DNA of 64,000 nucleotides from Trebonia sp963836195 (GTDB taxonomy: Bacteria; Actinomycetota; Actinomycetes; Streptosporangiales; Streptosporangiaceae), in contig CAWIIX010000033.1 of assembly GCA_963836195.1 (NCBI GenBank), positions 496,001 through 560,000 on the forward strand, read 5' to 3'. The notes beneath the pieces were generated by a model, which saw only the letters and a list, made by a program, of their open reading frames with translations, was not told the DNA's origin and ran no database searches. Of the stretch, positions 1 through 7,830 are shown in pieces. Every line of letters starts with the position of its first letter. Position 1 is the first letter of the stretch. A program made the translations under genes and the position numbers.

Positions 1-219
1 GAGGGTCACCTGCTGCAGCCGCAGGTAGTCGGCAAGATGGTGCGCCTGCACCCGCTCGCGGTGATCCTGGTGCTGGCGGTGGCGGGGGTGGTCGCGGGCA
101 TCGCCGGCGCGGTCGTCGCGGTCCCCATCACCGCCGCCATCACCAGCGCCGTGCGCGCCCTGCAGCACGACGATAACGACGGCCGCGCGCGGACCGCCGG
201 TGGCGTAATCTCTGGGTGA
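1..219 (+). CDS. AI-2E family transporter, C-terminal end (partial)
   Basis: The reading frame is open from base 1 and ends at 219, giving the last 72 residues of a protein that starts left of the window. The segment begins GHLLQPQVVG, followed by LHPLAVILVLAVAG and IAGAVVAVPITA. This is the typical last part of AI-2E (YdiK/PerM-like, PF01594) exporters: the short loop with QP, then a final long hydrophobic helix and a charged tail. A 60-residue ORF from the internal ATG at 37 is only the end of this gene. The family name is well supported by the motif, but the substrate is unknown. The stop lies 21 bases before dut. Confidence 0.8.
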   Translation, partial: EGHLLQPQVVGKMVRLHPLAVILVLAVAGVVAGIAGAVVAVPITAAITSAVRALQHDDNDGRARTAGGVISG

Positions 220-240
220 GCGTTAAGGGAGGCACGGCAG

Positions 241-751
241 ATGACCCACGGCGAGACGGCGGCCGACGGCGGCATCGACGTGCAGCTGGTGCGCCTCGAT
301 CCCGGCGTGCCGCTGCCCGGCTACGCGCTGCCGGGCGACGCCGGGCGCGGACCTCACCGCGGCCGAGGACGTCGAGCTGGCGCCGGGCGAGCGGGCGATC
401 GTCGGCACCGGGATCGCGATCGCGCTGCCGGTCGGCTATGCCGCGTTCGTGCACCCCCGCTCCGGGCTGGCCGCCAGGCACGGCGTCACGCTGGTCAATG
501 CGCCCGGCACGATCGACGCGGGGTACCGTGGCGAGATCAAGGTGATTCTGCTGAACACCGACGCGACCAGACCGGTTTCGCTGCACCGCGGCGACCGCAT
601 CGCGCAGCTGGTGGTGCAGCGGGTGGAACACGTGAGTTTCCGCGAGGTGACGGCCCTGCCCGGGTCGGCCCGCGGTGAAGATGGCTTCGGCTCGACAGGC
701 GGCCACGCCGGCGGACGGATGCGTCCGGCCGGCGCGGCTACCGGGGCCTAA
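241..751 (+). pseudogene. dut: dUTP diphosphatase (dut), broken by a one-base frameshift
   Basis: dUTPase hydrolyses dUTP to dUMP and pyrophosphate, keeping uracil out of DNA. A GGGAGG ribosome-binding site precedes ATG 241. The first ~34 residues (to LPGYALPGDAG) are in one frame. The expected continuation PGADLTAAEDVEL is in the next frame and runs to 751 through the conserved HPRSGLAARHG, NAPGTIDAGYRGEI, RGDRIAQLVV and the C-terminal GSTGG motifs. Removing one G from the run at 343-345 restores a normal ~170-residue trimeric dUTPase. All catalytic motifs survive, so a sequencing or assembly error is at least as likely as real inactivation. Confidence 0.85.
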
Positions 752-766
752 CGGGAGGAGATCGCA

Positions 767-1597
767 GTGTTCGGTCGGCGACGGAACGCCGGTGACCGCG
801 ACCTGGTGAGCCAGGAGGCGGATCTGGCGGCGGAGGAGGCCGAGGAGACCGCGGGCGGCGCGCCGGCGGGCGCGGGCCCGGCCGGGGAGACCGGCCCCTG
901 GGACGCGGCCGAGCCGCACTCGGAGCTGCCCAGGGTGGATCTCGGCAGCATTCAGGTCCCGGTCCTGGAGGGAACGGACATCCAGCTGGTCTTCGCCGAG
1001 CAGCACGGCGCCTGGGTGACGGTGCGCTATCAGCTCAGCGAACTGCAGCTGCAGGCCTTCGCCGCGCCCAAGCGGGCCGGCATCTGGGACGAGGTCCGGG
1101 GCGAGATCGTCAACGAGATCAATGGCACCGGCGGCCGGTGCCAGGAGCGCCAGGGGCCGTTCGGCACCGAGGTCGTGGCCGAGGTCCCGGCCGAGCCGAA
1201 CCAGCCCGCGTCGGGCGTCCGGCCGATCAGGTTCATCGGCGTCGACGGCCCGCGCTGGTTCCTGCGCGGCCTGCTGGCCGGCGCCGCCGCCGTCGACCCG
1301 GCCGCCGCGGCGCCGCTCGAGGCCGTCTTCCGCGAGGTCGTGGTGGTCCGCGGCGACCACCCGGTGCCGCCCCGCGAGCTGCTCGAGCTCCGGCTTCCGG
1401 CCGAGGCCGCCGCCGCCCTCGAGGCGCAGGCCCAAGCCCAGGCGCAGGCCCAGCAGGAGCAGGGCGGCGGACAAGGCGAGGGACAGGGGCAGGGGCCAGG
1501 GGCAGCAGGAGGAGCAGAGCCGGTTCGCCACCCCGCTGAACCCCTTCGAGCGCGGCCCGGAGTTCACCGAGACCCGGTAGCGGCTTACCCTAGGTAA
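767..1597 (+). CDS. DUF3710 domain-containing protein, C-terminus frameshifted
   Basis: This follows dut closely, as in many actinomycetes, with the RBS GGGAGGAG at 752-759. It is a conserved actinobacterial protein of unknown function. The core runs from LPRVDLGSIQVP through GVDGPRWFLRGLLAG. As written the ORF ends at 1597 with an unrelated tail. The genuine C-terminus (SRFATPLNPFERGPE...) is in another frame and stops at 1580. The switch lies in the Gln/Gly-rich repeat at about 1490-1505. The duplicated copy of this segment at 2741 is two bases longer in exactly that repeat and is in frame, so a 2-nt loss here explains the break. Confidence 0.8.
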   Translation: MFGRRRNAGDRDLVSQEADLAAEEAEETAGGAPAGAGPAGETGPWDAAEPHSELPRVDLGSIQVPVLEGTDIQLVFAEQHGAWVTVRYQLSELQLQAFAAPKRAGIWDEVRGEIVNEINGTGGRCQERQGPFGTEVVAEVPAEPNQPASGVRPIRFIGVDGPRWFLRGLLAGAAAVDPAAAAPLEAVFREVVVVRGDHPVPPRELLELRLPAEAAAALEAQAQAQAQAQQEQGGGQGEGQGQGPGAAGGAEPVRHPAEPLRARPGVHRDPVAAYPR

Positions 1598-1770
1598 TTA
1601 CGTGATTACCTAGGGGGGTTCAGCTTGGGCGCGTCGTCTACCCGCGCCGGAACAGCAGACCACGGACGCCGTCGACGAGATCCTGTCCGGCTACAGGGCC
1701 TCCAAGCCGCCCAGGAGGCGCTCTACAAGGACCTGCACGCCCACCCCGAGCTCTCGCATCACGAGCACCG
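1460..1770 (+). repeat. Left copy of ~310-bp direct repeat (DUF3710 end + operator + M20 start)
   Basis: Bases 1460-1770 match 2741-3053, at an offset of 1281 growing to 1283. The match covers the DUF3710 C-terminal coding end, the intergenic palindrome and the first ~50 codons of an M20 amidohydrolase. Substitutions and several single-base indels separate the copies. This left copy carries the indels that break reading frames, whereas the right copy is in frame. Seen directly by alignment by eye. Confidence 0.9.
1588..1615. promoter_or_regulatory. 28-bp perfect palindrome, candidate operator of the M20 gene
   Basis: Two 11-base arms, CCCTAGGTAAT and ATTACCTAGGG, flank a 6-base centre (TACGTG). 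The palindrome lies between the DUF3710 stop and the TTG start at 1625 and runs into the AGGGGGG ribosome-binding site. Length and symmetry suit a dimeric repressor. No regulator gene in the window is obviously its partner. It recurs in the right repeat copy. Confidence 0.6.
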
Positions 1771-2700
1771 CACGGCCGGCCGCGTCGCCGAGGAACTGGA
1801 GAAGTACGGCCTCACGGTGCAGACCGGGATCGGCGGCACCGGCGTGGTCGGGCAGCTGGGCAACGGCGACGGCCCCACCGTGCTCCTGCGGGCCGAACTC
1901 GACGCGCTGCCGATGCCGAGGACACCGGGGTGGATTACGCGAGCACGGTGACCACGACCGGGCCGGACGGCCGTCAGGTGCCGGCCGCCCACGCCTGCGG
2001 TCATGACATGCACATGGCCTGCCTGCTGGCCGCGTCAAGCTGCTGGCGGATCACCGCGACCGTTGGAACGGCACCCTGCTGCCGCTGTTCCAGCCCGCCG
2101 AGGAGACCGGCGACGGCGCCCAGGGCATGGTCGCCGACGGCTGTTCACGCGCATTCCGGTGCCAGACGTGGCACTGTCCCAGCATCTGCTGCCCGGCATC
2201 GCGGGCACCGTCGGGACCTGCCCCGGTCCGTTCATGTCGGCCGAGGACGGCATCGCGATCACCGTCTACGGGCGCGGCGGCCACGGCGCCCTGCGCAGAA
2301 CACCGTCGACCGGTGGTGCTGGCGGCGATGATCATCGTCCGGCTCCAGACCGTCGTCTCCGCGAGGTCACCCCGGGCGACACCGCGATCGTGACCGTCGG
2401 CGCGGTCCAGGCCGGCGCGCGGGGGAACGTCATCGGTGACCATGCCGTCCTCCAGCTCAACATGCGCAGCTACTCCGAGCCGACCCGCCAGCGCATGCTC
2501 GACGCGATCAGGCGATCGTGCGCGGCAGTGCAGGCCTCCGGATCGCGCGGGAGCAGAGTTCGAGACGGTCGCAGCTTCGCGCTGCTCGACAACGACACCG
2601 CTGCACCGACGGGTGGCGGTCGCGTTCACGCCGCTTGGCCGCAGCGCGCTCGACCTCCGAAGCGACGGTCAGCGAGGCTCGGCGTCCCCGCCGGGCGCCG
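1625..2700 (+). pseudogene. M20-family amidohydrolase/peptidase, multiply frameshifted remnant
   Basis: Fragments in at least two frames read as one zinc amidohydrolase (IAA-amino-acid hydrolase/M20 type). DLHAHPELSHHEH is followed by GIGGTGVVGQL and LLRAELDALP (1625-1951), then YASTV...HACGHDMH (from about 1930), then PDVALSQHLLPG, GPFMSAEDGIAITVYGRGGHG and TAIVTVGAVQAG (2150-2440). Metal-binding motifs remain, but several indels and loss of the C-terminus make a functional product impossible as sequenced. The TTG start follows a strong Shine-Dalgarno. The remnant ends where the second repeat copy begins. Confidence 0.8.
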
Positions 2701-2740
2701 TCCTCGGCCGGGCGCGCGGCGGCTACTCGCGCGAGAGGCG

Positions 2741-3053
2741 CAGGGCGGCGGACAAGGCGGGGGACCGGGGCAGGGGCAGCAGGGGCCGCAGGAGGAGCAG
2801 AGCCGGTTCGCCACCCCGCTGAACCCCTTCGAGCGCGGCCCGGAGTTCACCGAGACCCGGTAGCGGCTTACCCTAGGTAATTACGTGATTACCTTGGGGG
2901 GTTCAGCTTGGGCGCGTCGTCTACCCCCGCCGGAACGGCGACCACGGACGCCGTCGACGAGCTCCTGTCCGGCTACGCGGATCTCCAGGCCGCCCAGGAG
3001 GCGTTCTACAAGGATCTGCACGCCCACCCCGAGCTGTCGCATCACGAGCACCG
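2741..3053 (+). repeat. Right copy of ~310-bp direct repeat
   Basis: This is the counterpart of 1460-1770. Its DUF3710 C-terminal segment is in frame with the normal stop at 2863, but no DUF3710 body precedes it. Its M20 N-terminal segment is also clean. After 3053 the sequence jumps directly to an M20 C-terminal segment. Confidence 0.9.
2871..2898. promoter_or_regulatory. Second copy of the 28-bp palindrome (one mismatch)
   Basis: Same position relative to the TTG start (2908) as the first copy. The left arm is identical and the right arm reads ATTACCTTGGG, so symmetry is lost at one base. Confidence 0.55.
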
Positions 3054-3174
3054 GCGGCTGCAGGACCTGCCGTCCAACCATTCGCCCAAGTTCCTGCCGC
3101 CGCTCCAGCCCACCCTCCGCACCGGCACCGAGGCCATGGTGACGGCGGCGAGGGCGTGGCTCGGGCCGCACTGA
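2908..3174 (+). pseudogene. Internally deleted M20 amidohydrolase (N-terminal ~50 + C-terminal ~38 residues)
   Basis: An 88-codon open frame starts at TTG 2908 (SD GGGGGG just upstream). Residues 1-50 equal the M20 N-terminus (DAVDELLSGY..DLHAHPELSHHEH). The rest, from NHSPKFLPPLQPTLRTG to AARAWLG, is the typical extreme C-terminus of the same family. The whole catalytic and dimerisation region is missing, although the frame is intact. It cannot be an active hydrolase. It shows where the parental gene originally ended. Confidence 0.75.
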
Positions 3175-3251
3175 CGAACCTATCCGCCCGTCCATCCGCG
3201 GCCCAGCACCAGCGATCCCGGGCACCCAGCACCACCGATCGGAGAGCCGGC

Positions 3252-3776
3252 ATGGACACCAGAGAACATCCGCTGACACCGCTGGCCGCCATCACCGCAG
3301 GCCTGCTGTCCGGCGTGGTCGGGACCGCCGCCATGGACGCCGTGCTCTACGCCCGCTATCGCCGCGGCGGCGGCCAGGAAGCCCCGCTGGGCTGGGAATT
3401 CCCGCCGACGGAAAACTGGCAGCAGGCGTCCGCCCCCGGGCAGGTCGCCCGGCGGGTCATCGAGGGCTTTACCCAGCGACCGATCCCGGACCGCTGGGCC
3501 CGGCTCACCACCATCGCCGCCCACTGGGCGTTCGGGGCGGCGTCGGGCGCCGCCTACGGCGTGGCGGCCGGGTCGCTGCGGCGGCCGAGGCCGCAGGACG
3601 GGCTGCCGTTCGGCGCCGCGGTCTGGGCGCTCGGCTACGTCGTCCTGCCGCAGGCGGGCCTGTACGAGCAGATCTGGAAGTACGACGTCGAGACGCTGGC
3701 CAGGGACCTGACCGCCCACCTCGCCTACGGCGTAACCACCGCCACCGCCTTCTCCCTGCTCGCCAGGGTTCGCTAA
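3252..3776 (+). CDS. Small membrane protein, DUF1440/YagU-like
   Basis: The product is 174 residues from ATG 3252, chosen for GGAGAG eight bases upstream; an earlier in-frame GTG at 3156 overlaps the M20 remnant. It contains hydrophobic segments near residues 10-30 (LAAITAGLLSGVVGTAAMDA), 95-115 (AAHWAFGAASGAAYGVAAG), 125-145 and the C-terminus. The motif FPPTENWQQASAPGQVARR in the loop resembles uncharacterised DUF1440-type inner-membrane proteins. That family assignment is tentative and no function is known. It lies convergent to ceoC, separated by a repeat array. Confidence 0.7.
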   Translation: MDTREHPLTPLAAITAGLLSGVVGTAAMDAVLYARYRRGGGQEAPLGWEFPPTENWQQASAPGQVARRVIEGFTQRPIPDRWARLTTIAAHWAFGAASGAAYGVAAGSLRRPRPQDGLPFGAAVWALGYVVLPQAGLYEQIWKYDVETLARDLTAHLAYGVTTATAFSLLARVR

Positions 3777-3779
3777 CCG

Positions 3780-3936
3780 TCTCCGTTACGCGCCTCCGTA
3801 ACCCGCCTCCGTAACCCCGCCTCCGTTACGCGGCTCCGTAACCCGCCTCCGTTACGCGGCTCCGTAACCCGCCTCCGTTACGCGGCTCCGTAACCCGCCT
3901 CCGTTACGCGGCTCCGTAACCCGCCTCCGTTACGCG
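3780..3936. repeat. 26-bp tandem repeat array with self-complementary units
   Basis: Four perfect 26-bp units (3817-3842, 3843-3868, 3869-3894, 3895-3920) are flanked by degenerate copies. Each unit contains GTTACG and CGTAAC six bases apart, so every unit can form a small hairpin in either strand. The array fills the space between two convergent genes and abuts the 48-bp hairpin. Confidence 0.9.
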
Positions 3937-3984
3937 CCAAATGCGCGTTTGGGCCGGCAAGAGTGAGCCCAAACGCGCATTTGG
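3937..3984. repeat. 48-bp REP-like hairpin, copy 1 (bidirectional terminator candidate)
   Basis: Arms of 18 bases (CCAAATGCGCGTTTGGGC and its complement) are separated by the 12-base loop CGGCAAGAGTGA. The element is located between the convergent genes ending at 3776 and 4010. A second copy with the same loop is at 43704-43751. No T-run follows, so if it terminates transcription it would be of the GC-rich actinobacterial type. Confidence 0.85.
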
Positions 3985-4009
3985 CTGGTTTCCGGTTTGC
4001 CTCGGCGGA

Positions 4010-4669
4010 TCAGTCGGCCGAGAAGAGGTTCTCCAGCTCGCCCTCGACGTCCTCGGTGGTGACGAAGAAGAGCTCGTCGCCCGCCTGCAGCGGGTCCTCG
4101 GACTGGGGGACAAGCACCCGGCCCTCGCGCAGGATGGCGACTAGGGCGGCGTCGGCGGGCCACTCGATCGAGCCGACCTGCTGGCCCGCCAGCGGCGCGT
4201 CCGCCCCCAGCGTCAGCTCGACCAGGCTCGCCTCGCTGTGCCCGAAGGTCATCAACCGCACCAGATCGCCCACGCTCACCGCCTCCTCGACCAGCGCCGA
4301 CAGCAGGCGCGGGGTCGAAACGGCGACGTCGACGCCCCAGGACTCGTTGTAGAGCCACTCATTGCCGGGGTGGTTGACCCGCGCGACCACCCGGGGCACG
4401 CCGTACTCGGTCTTGGCCAGCAGCGAGACCACCAGGTTGACCTTGTCGTCGCCGGTCGCGGCGACGACCACGTTGCACCGGTCGAGGCCCGCGTCGTCGA
4501 GCGAGCTGATCTCGCACGCGTCGGCCAGCAGCCACTCGGCCCGCGGCACGCTGTCCACCTTGATCGAGGACGGCTTCTGGTCGATCAGCAGCACCTCGTG
4601 GCCGTTCTCAAGCAGCTCGCGGGCGATGGACCTGCCCACGGCGCCAGCGCCGGCGATGGCGACCCGCAT
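4010..4669 (-). CDS. ceoC: TrkA-type potassium uptake regulatory protein (CeoC-like)
   Basis: A cytosolic NAD(H)-binding RCK subunit that gates Trk/Ktr potassium channels, 219 residues. The N-terminal Rossmann motif AGAGAVGRSIARELL is followed by an acidic DQKP strand end. The C-terminal RCK_C domain spans about 140-210 (VELTLGADAPLAGQQV...GDELFFVTTEDVEGEL). It is translationally coupled to the upstream paralogue by TGATG. The ceoB-ceoC pair is a standard actinobacterial arrangement. No channel subunit or APC permease is adjacent here. Confidence 0.9.
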   Translation of the reverse strand: MRVAIAGAGAVGRSIARELLENGHEVLLIDQKPSSIKVDSVPRAEWLLADACEISSLDDAGLDRCNVVVAATGDDKVNLVVSLLAKTEYGVPRVVARVNHPGNEWLYNESWGVDVAVSTPRLLSALVEEAVSVGDLVRLMTFGHSEASLVELTLGADAPLAGQQVGSIEWPADAALVAILREGRVLVPQSEDPLQAGDELFFVTTEDVEGELENLFSAD

Positions 4670-5337
4670 CAGTGCTCACTCCCGTCACGCGTGGCAAACG
4701 CGGCCATGACCCGGTCGAGGTCGCTCTCCCGGGCGATGACGTGCACGACGTCGCCCTCCTGGAGCACGGTGCCGATCTGCGGCACGACCGCCTCGCCGAG
4801 CCGGTCGATATAGGCGACGCGCGCGCCGGCCGACATCTCGGCCAGCTTGATCGGCTCGCCGATCCACTTGGGCGACATCGTCACCTGGGTCAGCACCAGC
4901 TTGCCGGTGGCGTCGCGCCAGAGCGGCTCCGTGCCGCCGCCCGGCAGCAGCTTGCGCAGCATCTGGTCGGCCGTCCAGCGGACGGTGGCGACGGTGGGGA
5001 TGCCGAGCCGCTCGTACACCTCGGCCCGCCGCGGGTCGTAGATCCGCGCCGCCACCTGGCGGACCGCGAACGTCTCGCGGGCGACCCGCGCCGCGATGAT
5101 GTTCGAGTTGTCGCCGCTGCTGACCGCCGCGAAGCCGTCGGCCCGCTCGATTCCGGCCCTCGCGAGCACGTCGCGGTCGAACCCCACCCCGGTCACCCGA
5201 TCGCCCTTGAACGACGGGCGGAGCCTGCGGAAGGCCTCCGGGTCCTGGTCGATGACGGCGACCGTGTAGCCGCGGTCCTCTAGGATGTGGGCGAGCGTCG
5301 AGCCGACCCGCCCGCAGCCCATGATCACGATATGCAC
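4669..5337 (-). CDS. ceoB: TrkA-type potassium uptake regulatory protein (CeoB-like)
   Basis: First gene of the pair, about 222 residues. The GTG at 5337 is preferred over the upstream in-frame GTG (5352) because AAAGGAC is correctly spaced before it and the product then begins VHIVIMGCGRVGS, as usual. Rossmann fold TrkA_N at 1-120 (GCGRVGSTLA, VIDQDP) and TrkA_C at about 140-215 (VLTQVTMSPKWIGEPI...GDVVHVIARESDL). It probably forms a hetero-oligomeric RCK ring with CeoC that reads NAD(H) or ATP state. Confidence 0.9.
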   Translation of the reverse strand: MHIVIMGCGRVGSTLAHILEDRGYTVAVIDQDPEAFRRLRPSFKGDRVTGVGFDRDVLARAGIERADGFAAVSSGDNSNIIAARVARETFAVRQVAARIYDPRRAEVYERLGIPTVATVRWTADQMLRKLLPGGGTEPLWRDATGKLVLTQVTMSPKWIGEPIKLAEMSAGARVAYIDRLGEAVVPQIGTVLQEGDVVHVIARESDLDRVMAAFATRDGSEH

Positions 5338-5465
5338 GACCCGTCCTTTCACGGTGCGTCATCGCTTGGTCGGGCGTCCGGCTTCGTTACCGGCGCCTCG
5401 CATAGCGCCCCGGTAAAGGTATGCCCTCACGTGGGCGGACGCCATCCCGGGGGAAGGAGAATCGG

Positions 5466-6926
5466 GTGTCTGATGTTGAGCCGGCCTATGCGGTGGGCCA
5501 GACCGTCGAGGTCACGACCGTGGACGTCGCGCAGGGCGGCTGGTGCGTTGCCAGGCCCGACGGCCTGCCGGTGCTGTTCGTGCGGCACGCGCTGCCCGGC
5601 GAGCGGGTCCTCGCCCGGGTGACCGAGGTCACGTCCCGGTTCGCCCGGGCCGACACGATCGAGGTCCGCGAGGCCTCGCCCGACCGGGTGGAACCGCCGT
5701 GCCCGAACGCGCACCCGGGCGGCTGCGGCGGCTGCGACTGGCAGCACGCGTCGCTGCCCGCTCAGCGCGCGCTCAAGGCGGCCGTCATCGCCCAGCAGCT
5801 GCGCCGGGTGGCCGGCCTCGAGCTCGACGGCGAGATCACGGTCGAGGCGTTGCCAGGCGACGAGGCTGGTGCCATTCAGCCCGCCGCCACCGCCGAGACC
5901 GCATCGGCCGCCGAGGCGGGGCAGCCAGGCCTCGGCTGGCGCACCCGGGTCCAGTTCGCGGTCCGCCCGGACGGCCTGGCCGGGCTCCGCGCGCACCGCT
6001 CGCACGAGGTCATCGACATCGGGGACTGCCCGATCGCGCACCCCGCCATCCGCGATCTGGGCCTGCTTGACTACTCCTGGGAGGGCGCGGGCACGGTCGA
6101 GGCCGCCGCCGGCAGCCCGGAACAGGGGCACCAGGACCGCGTGGTCATCCTCACCAGGGCGGGCCGGGCGCCGCGCGGCCGCCGGGCCCCCGGTTCCGTG
6201 CCTGGCCACGCTGCGGCGCGCGATGAACGGGGGAGAGACACCCGGGTCCGTTCGGAAGCCAAGGCGGTTGAACTTTTCCCGCAGGACGCCGTGGACTCGG
6301 TCGAAGCGGAGTCGGTGCTGATCCGCTCCGCCCACCGGCTCACCCCGGTGCGCGGGCGTCAGTACTTGACGCAGTTCGCGGCCGGCCGGCACTGGCAGGT
6401 CAACGCGGGCGGGTTCTGGCAGGTGCACCCGGCCGCGGCCGACACGCTGAGCGAGGCCGTGGTCAGCGCGCTCGAGCCGAAGCCGGGCGACAGCGCGCTC
6501 GACCTGTACGCCGGGGCCGGGCTGTTCGCCGGGGTGCTCGCCCCGCTGGTGGGCGCGGACGGCTCGGTCACCGCGATCGAGTCCGACGCCGCCGCCGTGC
6601 GGGACGCGCGGGCCAACCTTGACGTTTACCCCTGGGTGGCGGTGCACAGGAACGACGTGGCGCTGGCGGTCGCCGACCGCGGGCTGCCGCAGGCCCGGCT
6701 GGTGGTGGCCGACCCGCCGCGGGCCGGGCTGGCCCGCGAGGTGGTCGACTACCTGACCGGGGCCAGCGGGGCCGAGCGGTTCGCCTACGTCTCCTGCGAC
6801 CCCGCCACCCTCGCCCGCGACCTCGGCCTGCTGATCGCGGGCGGCTGGCGGGTGGACGGGCTGCGGGCGTTCGACGCGTTCCCGATGACCCATCATGTGG
6901 AGTGCGTCGTCACCCTCAGCCGCTGA
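5466..6926 (+). CDS. Class I SAM-dependent RNA methyltransferase with TRAM domain (TrmA/RlmCD family)
   Basis: Methylates C5 of uracil in tRNA or rRNA. GTG 5466 follows GGAAGGAGA. TRAM domain at about residues 5-65. An iron-sulfur cysteine cluster (CPNAHPGGCGGCDWQH) lies at about 78-93. The SAM-binding motif is LDLYAGAGLFAGVLAP. The catalytic end has DPPRAGL and the nucleophile cysteine in YVSCDPATLARDL. The end MTHHVECVVTLSR is typical. The segment around 215-280 (Arg/Gly-rich) is lengthened. Known homologues in actinomycetes lie next to the TrkA pair, as here (divergent). The exact target base is not deducible. Confidence 0.9.
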   Translation: MSDVEPAYAVGQTVEVTTVDVAQGGWCVARPDGLPVLFVRHALPGERVLARVTEVTSRFARADTIEVREASPDRVEPPCPNAHPGGCGGCDWQHASLPAQRALKAAVIAQQLRRVAGLELDGEITVEALPGDEAGAIQPAATAETASAAEAGQPGLGWRTRVQFAVRPDGLAGLRAHRSHEVIDIGDCPIAHPAIRDLGLLDYSWEGAGTVEAAAGSPEQGHQDRVVILTRAGRAPRGRRAPGSVPGHAAARDERGRDTRVRSEAKAVELFPQDAVDSVEAESVLIRSAHRLTPVRGRQYLTQFAAGRHWQVNAGGFWQVHPAAADTLSEAVVSALEPKPGDSALDLYAGAGLFAGVLAPLVGADGSVTAIESDAAAVRDARANLDVYPWVAVHRNDVALAVADRGLPQARLVVADPPRAGLAREVVDYLTGASGAERFAYVSCDPATLARDLGLLIAGGWRVDGLRAFDAFPMTHHVECVVTLSR

Positions 6927-6945
6927 GCGAGGCCGCCGGCGTGGG

Positions 6946-7830
6946 CTAGGAGGCCTCGCGGAACCCCTTCGGGATCGGCGCGGTCAGCTCCCTGAGGTTC
7001 GCGCGCGTCGGCGGCAGCCAGCGGAAGTCGATCGTCAGCGTCCCGGCGTCCTGCTTCTCGGTCCCGCCGACGGTGAGCTGGACCCGGCCCGTCAGCCGGA
7101 CCGGCAGGTAGCTGCTCGGATCGACCCAGATCGTGGCACCGGCCGCGGGCCGGTGCCCGGTCAGCTTGATCGCGTCCACGCCGTCGACCCACTGCCGCCC
7201 GGCGACCGTGAACTCGCCGCACGTGAGCCCGGCCCGAATGATCTGCTTCCACTCCGCCGCTGTCCTCTCGTCCGCCGCGAACGCCGACGGGAGAATGCCC
7301 TCGCACCGGTTGTTCCCGGCCGAGGGCCGGGGCAGCTCCGAGGCGGGGACGCTGACGCTCATCCAGGTCCGACTCGGGTAGTGGACCGAGATGATCGCCC
7401 CCCGGCCGTCCGCCGGTCGGGCCGAGTTATCGACGATGGGCTGGCCGACGCTCGACTCGATCAGCTGCCGCGACAGGTCGCCGAACTGCCACCCGACCAC
7501 CCGGTCGGCGAGGAACCCGATGGCGCCCGCCCCGCCGTAGTGCGCGCTGGTGGAGACGATCGCGTTGGTTGCGGCCAGCGCGGAGCTGACGTGATTCACC
7601 ACATACGCGGTGGTCTCGATCGGACCGGCGCCCGACGTCCCCGCCGTCAGCGCGAACCCGGCCGTCGTCCCCGCGACGGCGGCGGCCGTCCCGGTCGCGG
7701 CGACCGCGAGCGCGGTCCGGCGGCGGCTCTTGGCGTACCGCCGGTGCGCCTCCCGGACCAGGCCGGGCCGGGGGCGCACCTGGACCCGCCCCATGTCGGC
7801 CCGGAGTCGTTCCTCGAAATCGATGCTCAT
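6946..7830 (-). CDS. Membrane-anchored protein co-translated with an ECF sigma factor (anti-sigma candidate)
   Basis: 294 residues. A short cytoplasmic N-terminus (DFEERLRADMGRVQVRPRPG...) is followed by one transmembrane segment at about 40-65 (LAVAATGTAAAVAGTTAGFA) and a large outer domain. The first four bases overlap the sigma gene stop (ATGA). Such partners of SigE-type sigma factors are usually regulators or surface sensors. No zinc anti-sigma motif (HxxxCxxC) is visible, so the anti-sigma role is inference from position and topology only. Confidence 0.7.
   Translation of the reverse strand: MSIDFEERLRADMGRVQVRPRPGLVREAHRRYAKSRRRTALAVAATGTAAAVAGTTAGFALTAGTSGAGPIETTAYVVNHVSSALAATNAIVSTSAHYGGAGAIGFLADRVVGWQFGDLSRQLIESSVGQPIVDNSARPADGRGAIISVHYPSRTWMSVSVPASELPRPSAGNNRCEGILPSAFAADERTAAEWKQIIRAGLTCGEFTVAGRQWVDGVDAIKLTGHRPAAGATIWVDPSSYLPVRLTGRVQLTVGGTEKQDAGTLTIDFRWLPPTRANLRELTAPIPKGFREAS

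Noticed and set aside
140..1567. 475-residue minus-strand ORF
   Set aside because: Shadow of dut/DUF3710: Arg/Gly/Leu-rich composition, no motif, opposite to genes with clear family motifs.
3780..3936. Possible CRISPR array
   Set aside because: 26-bp units are contiguous with no unique spacers, so this is a simple tandem repeat.
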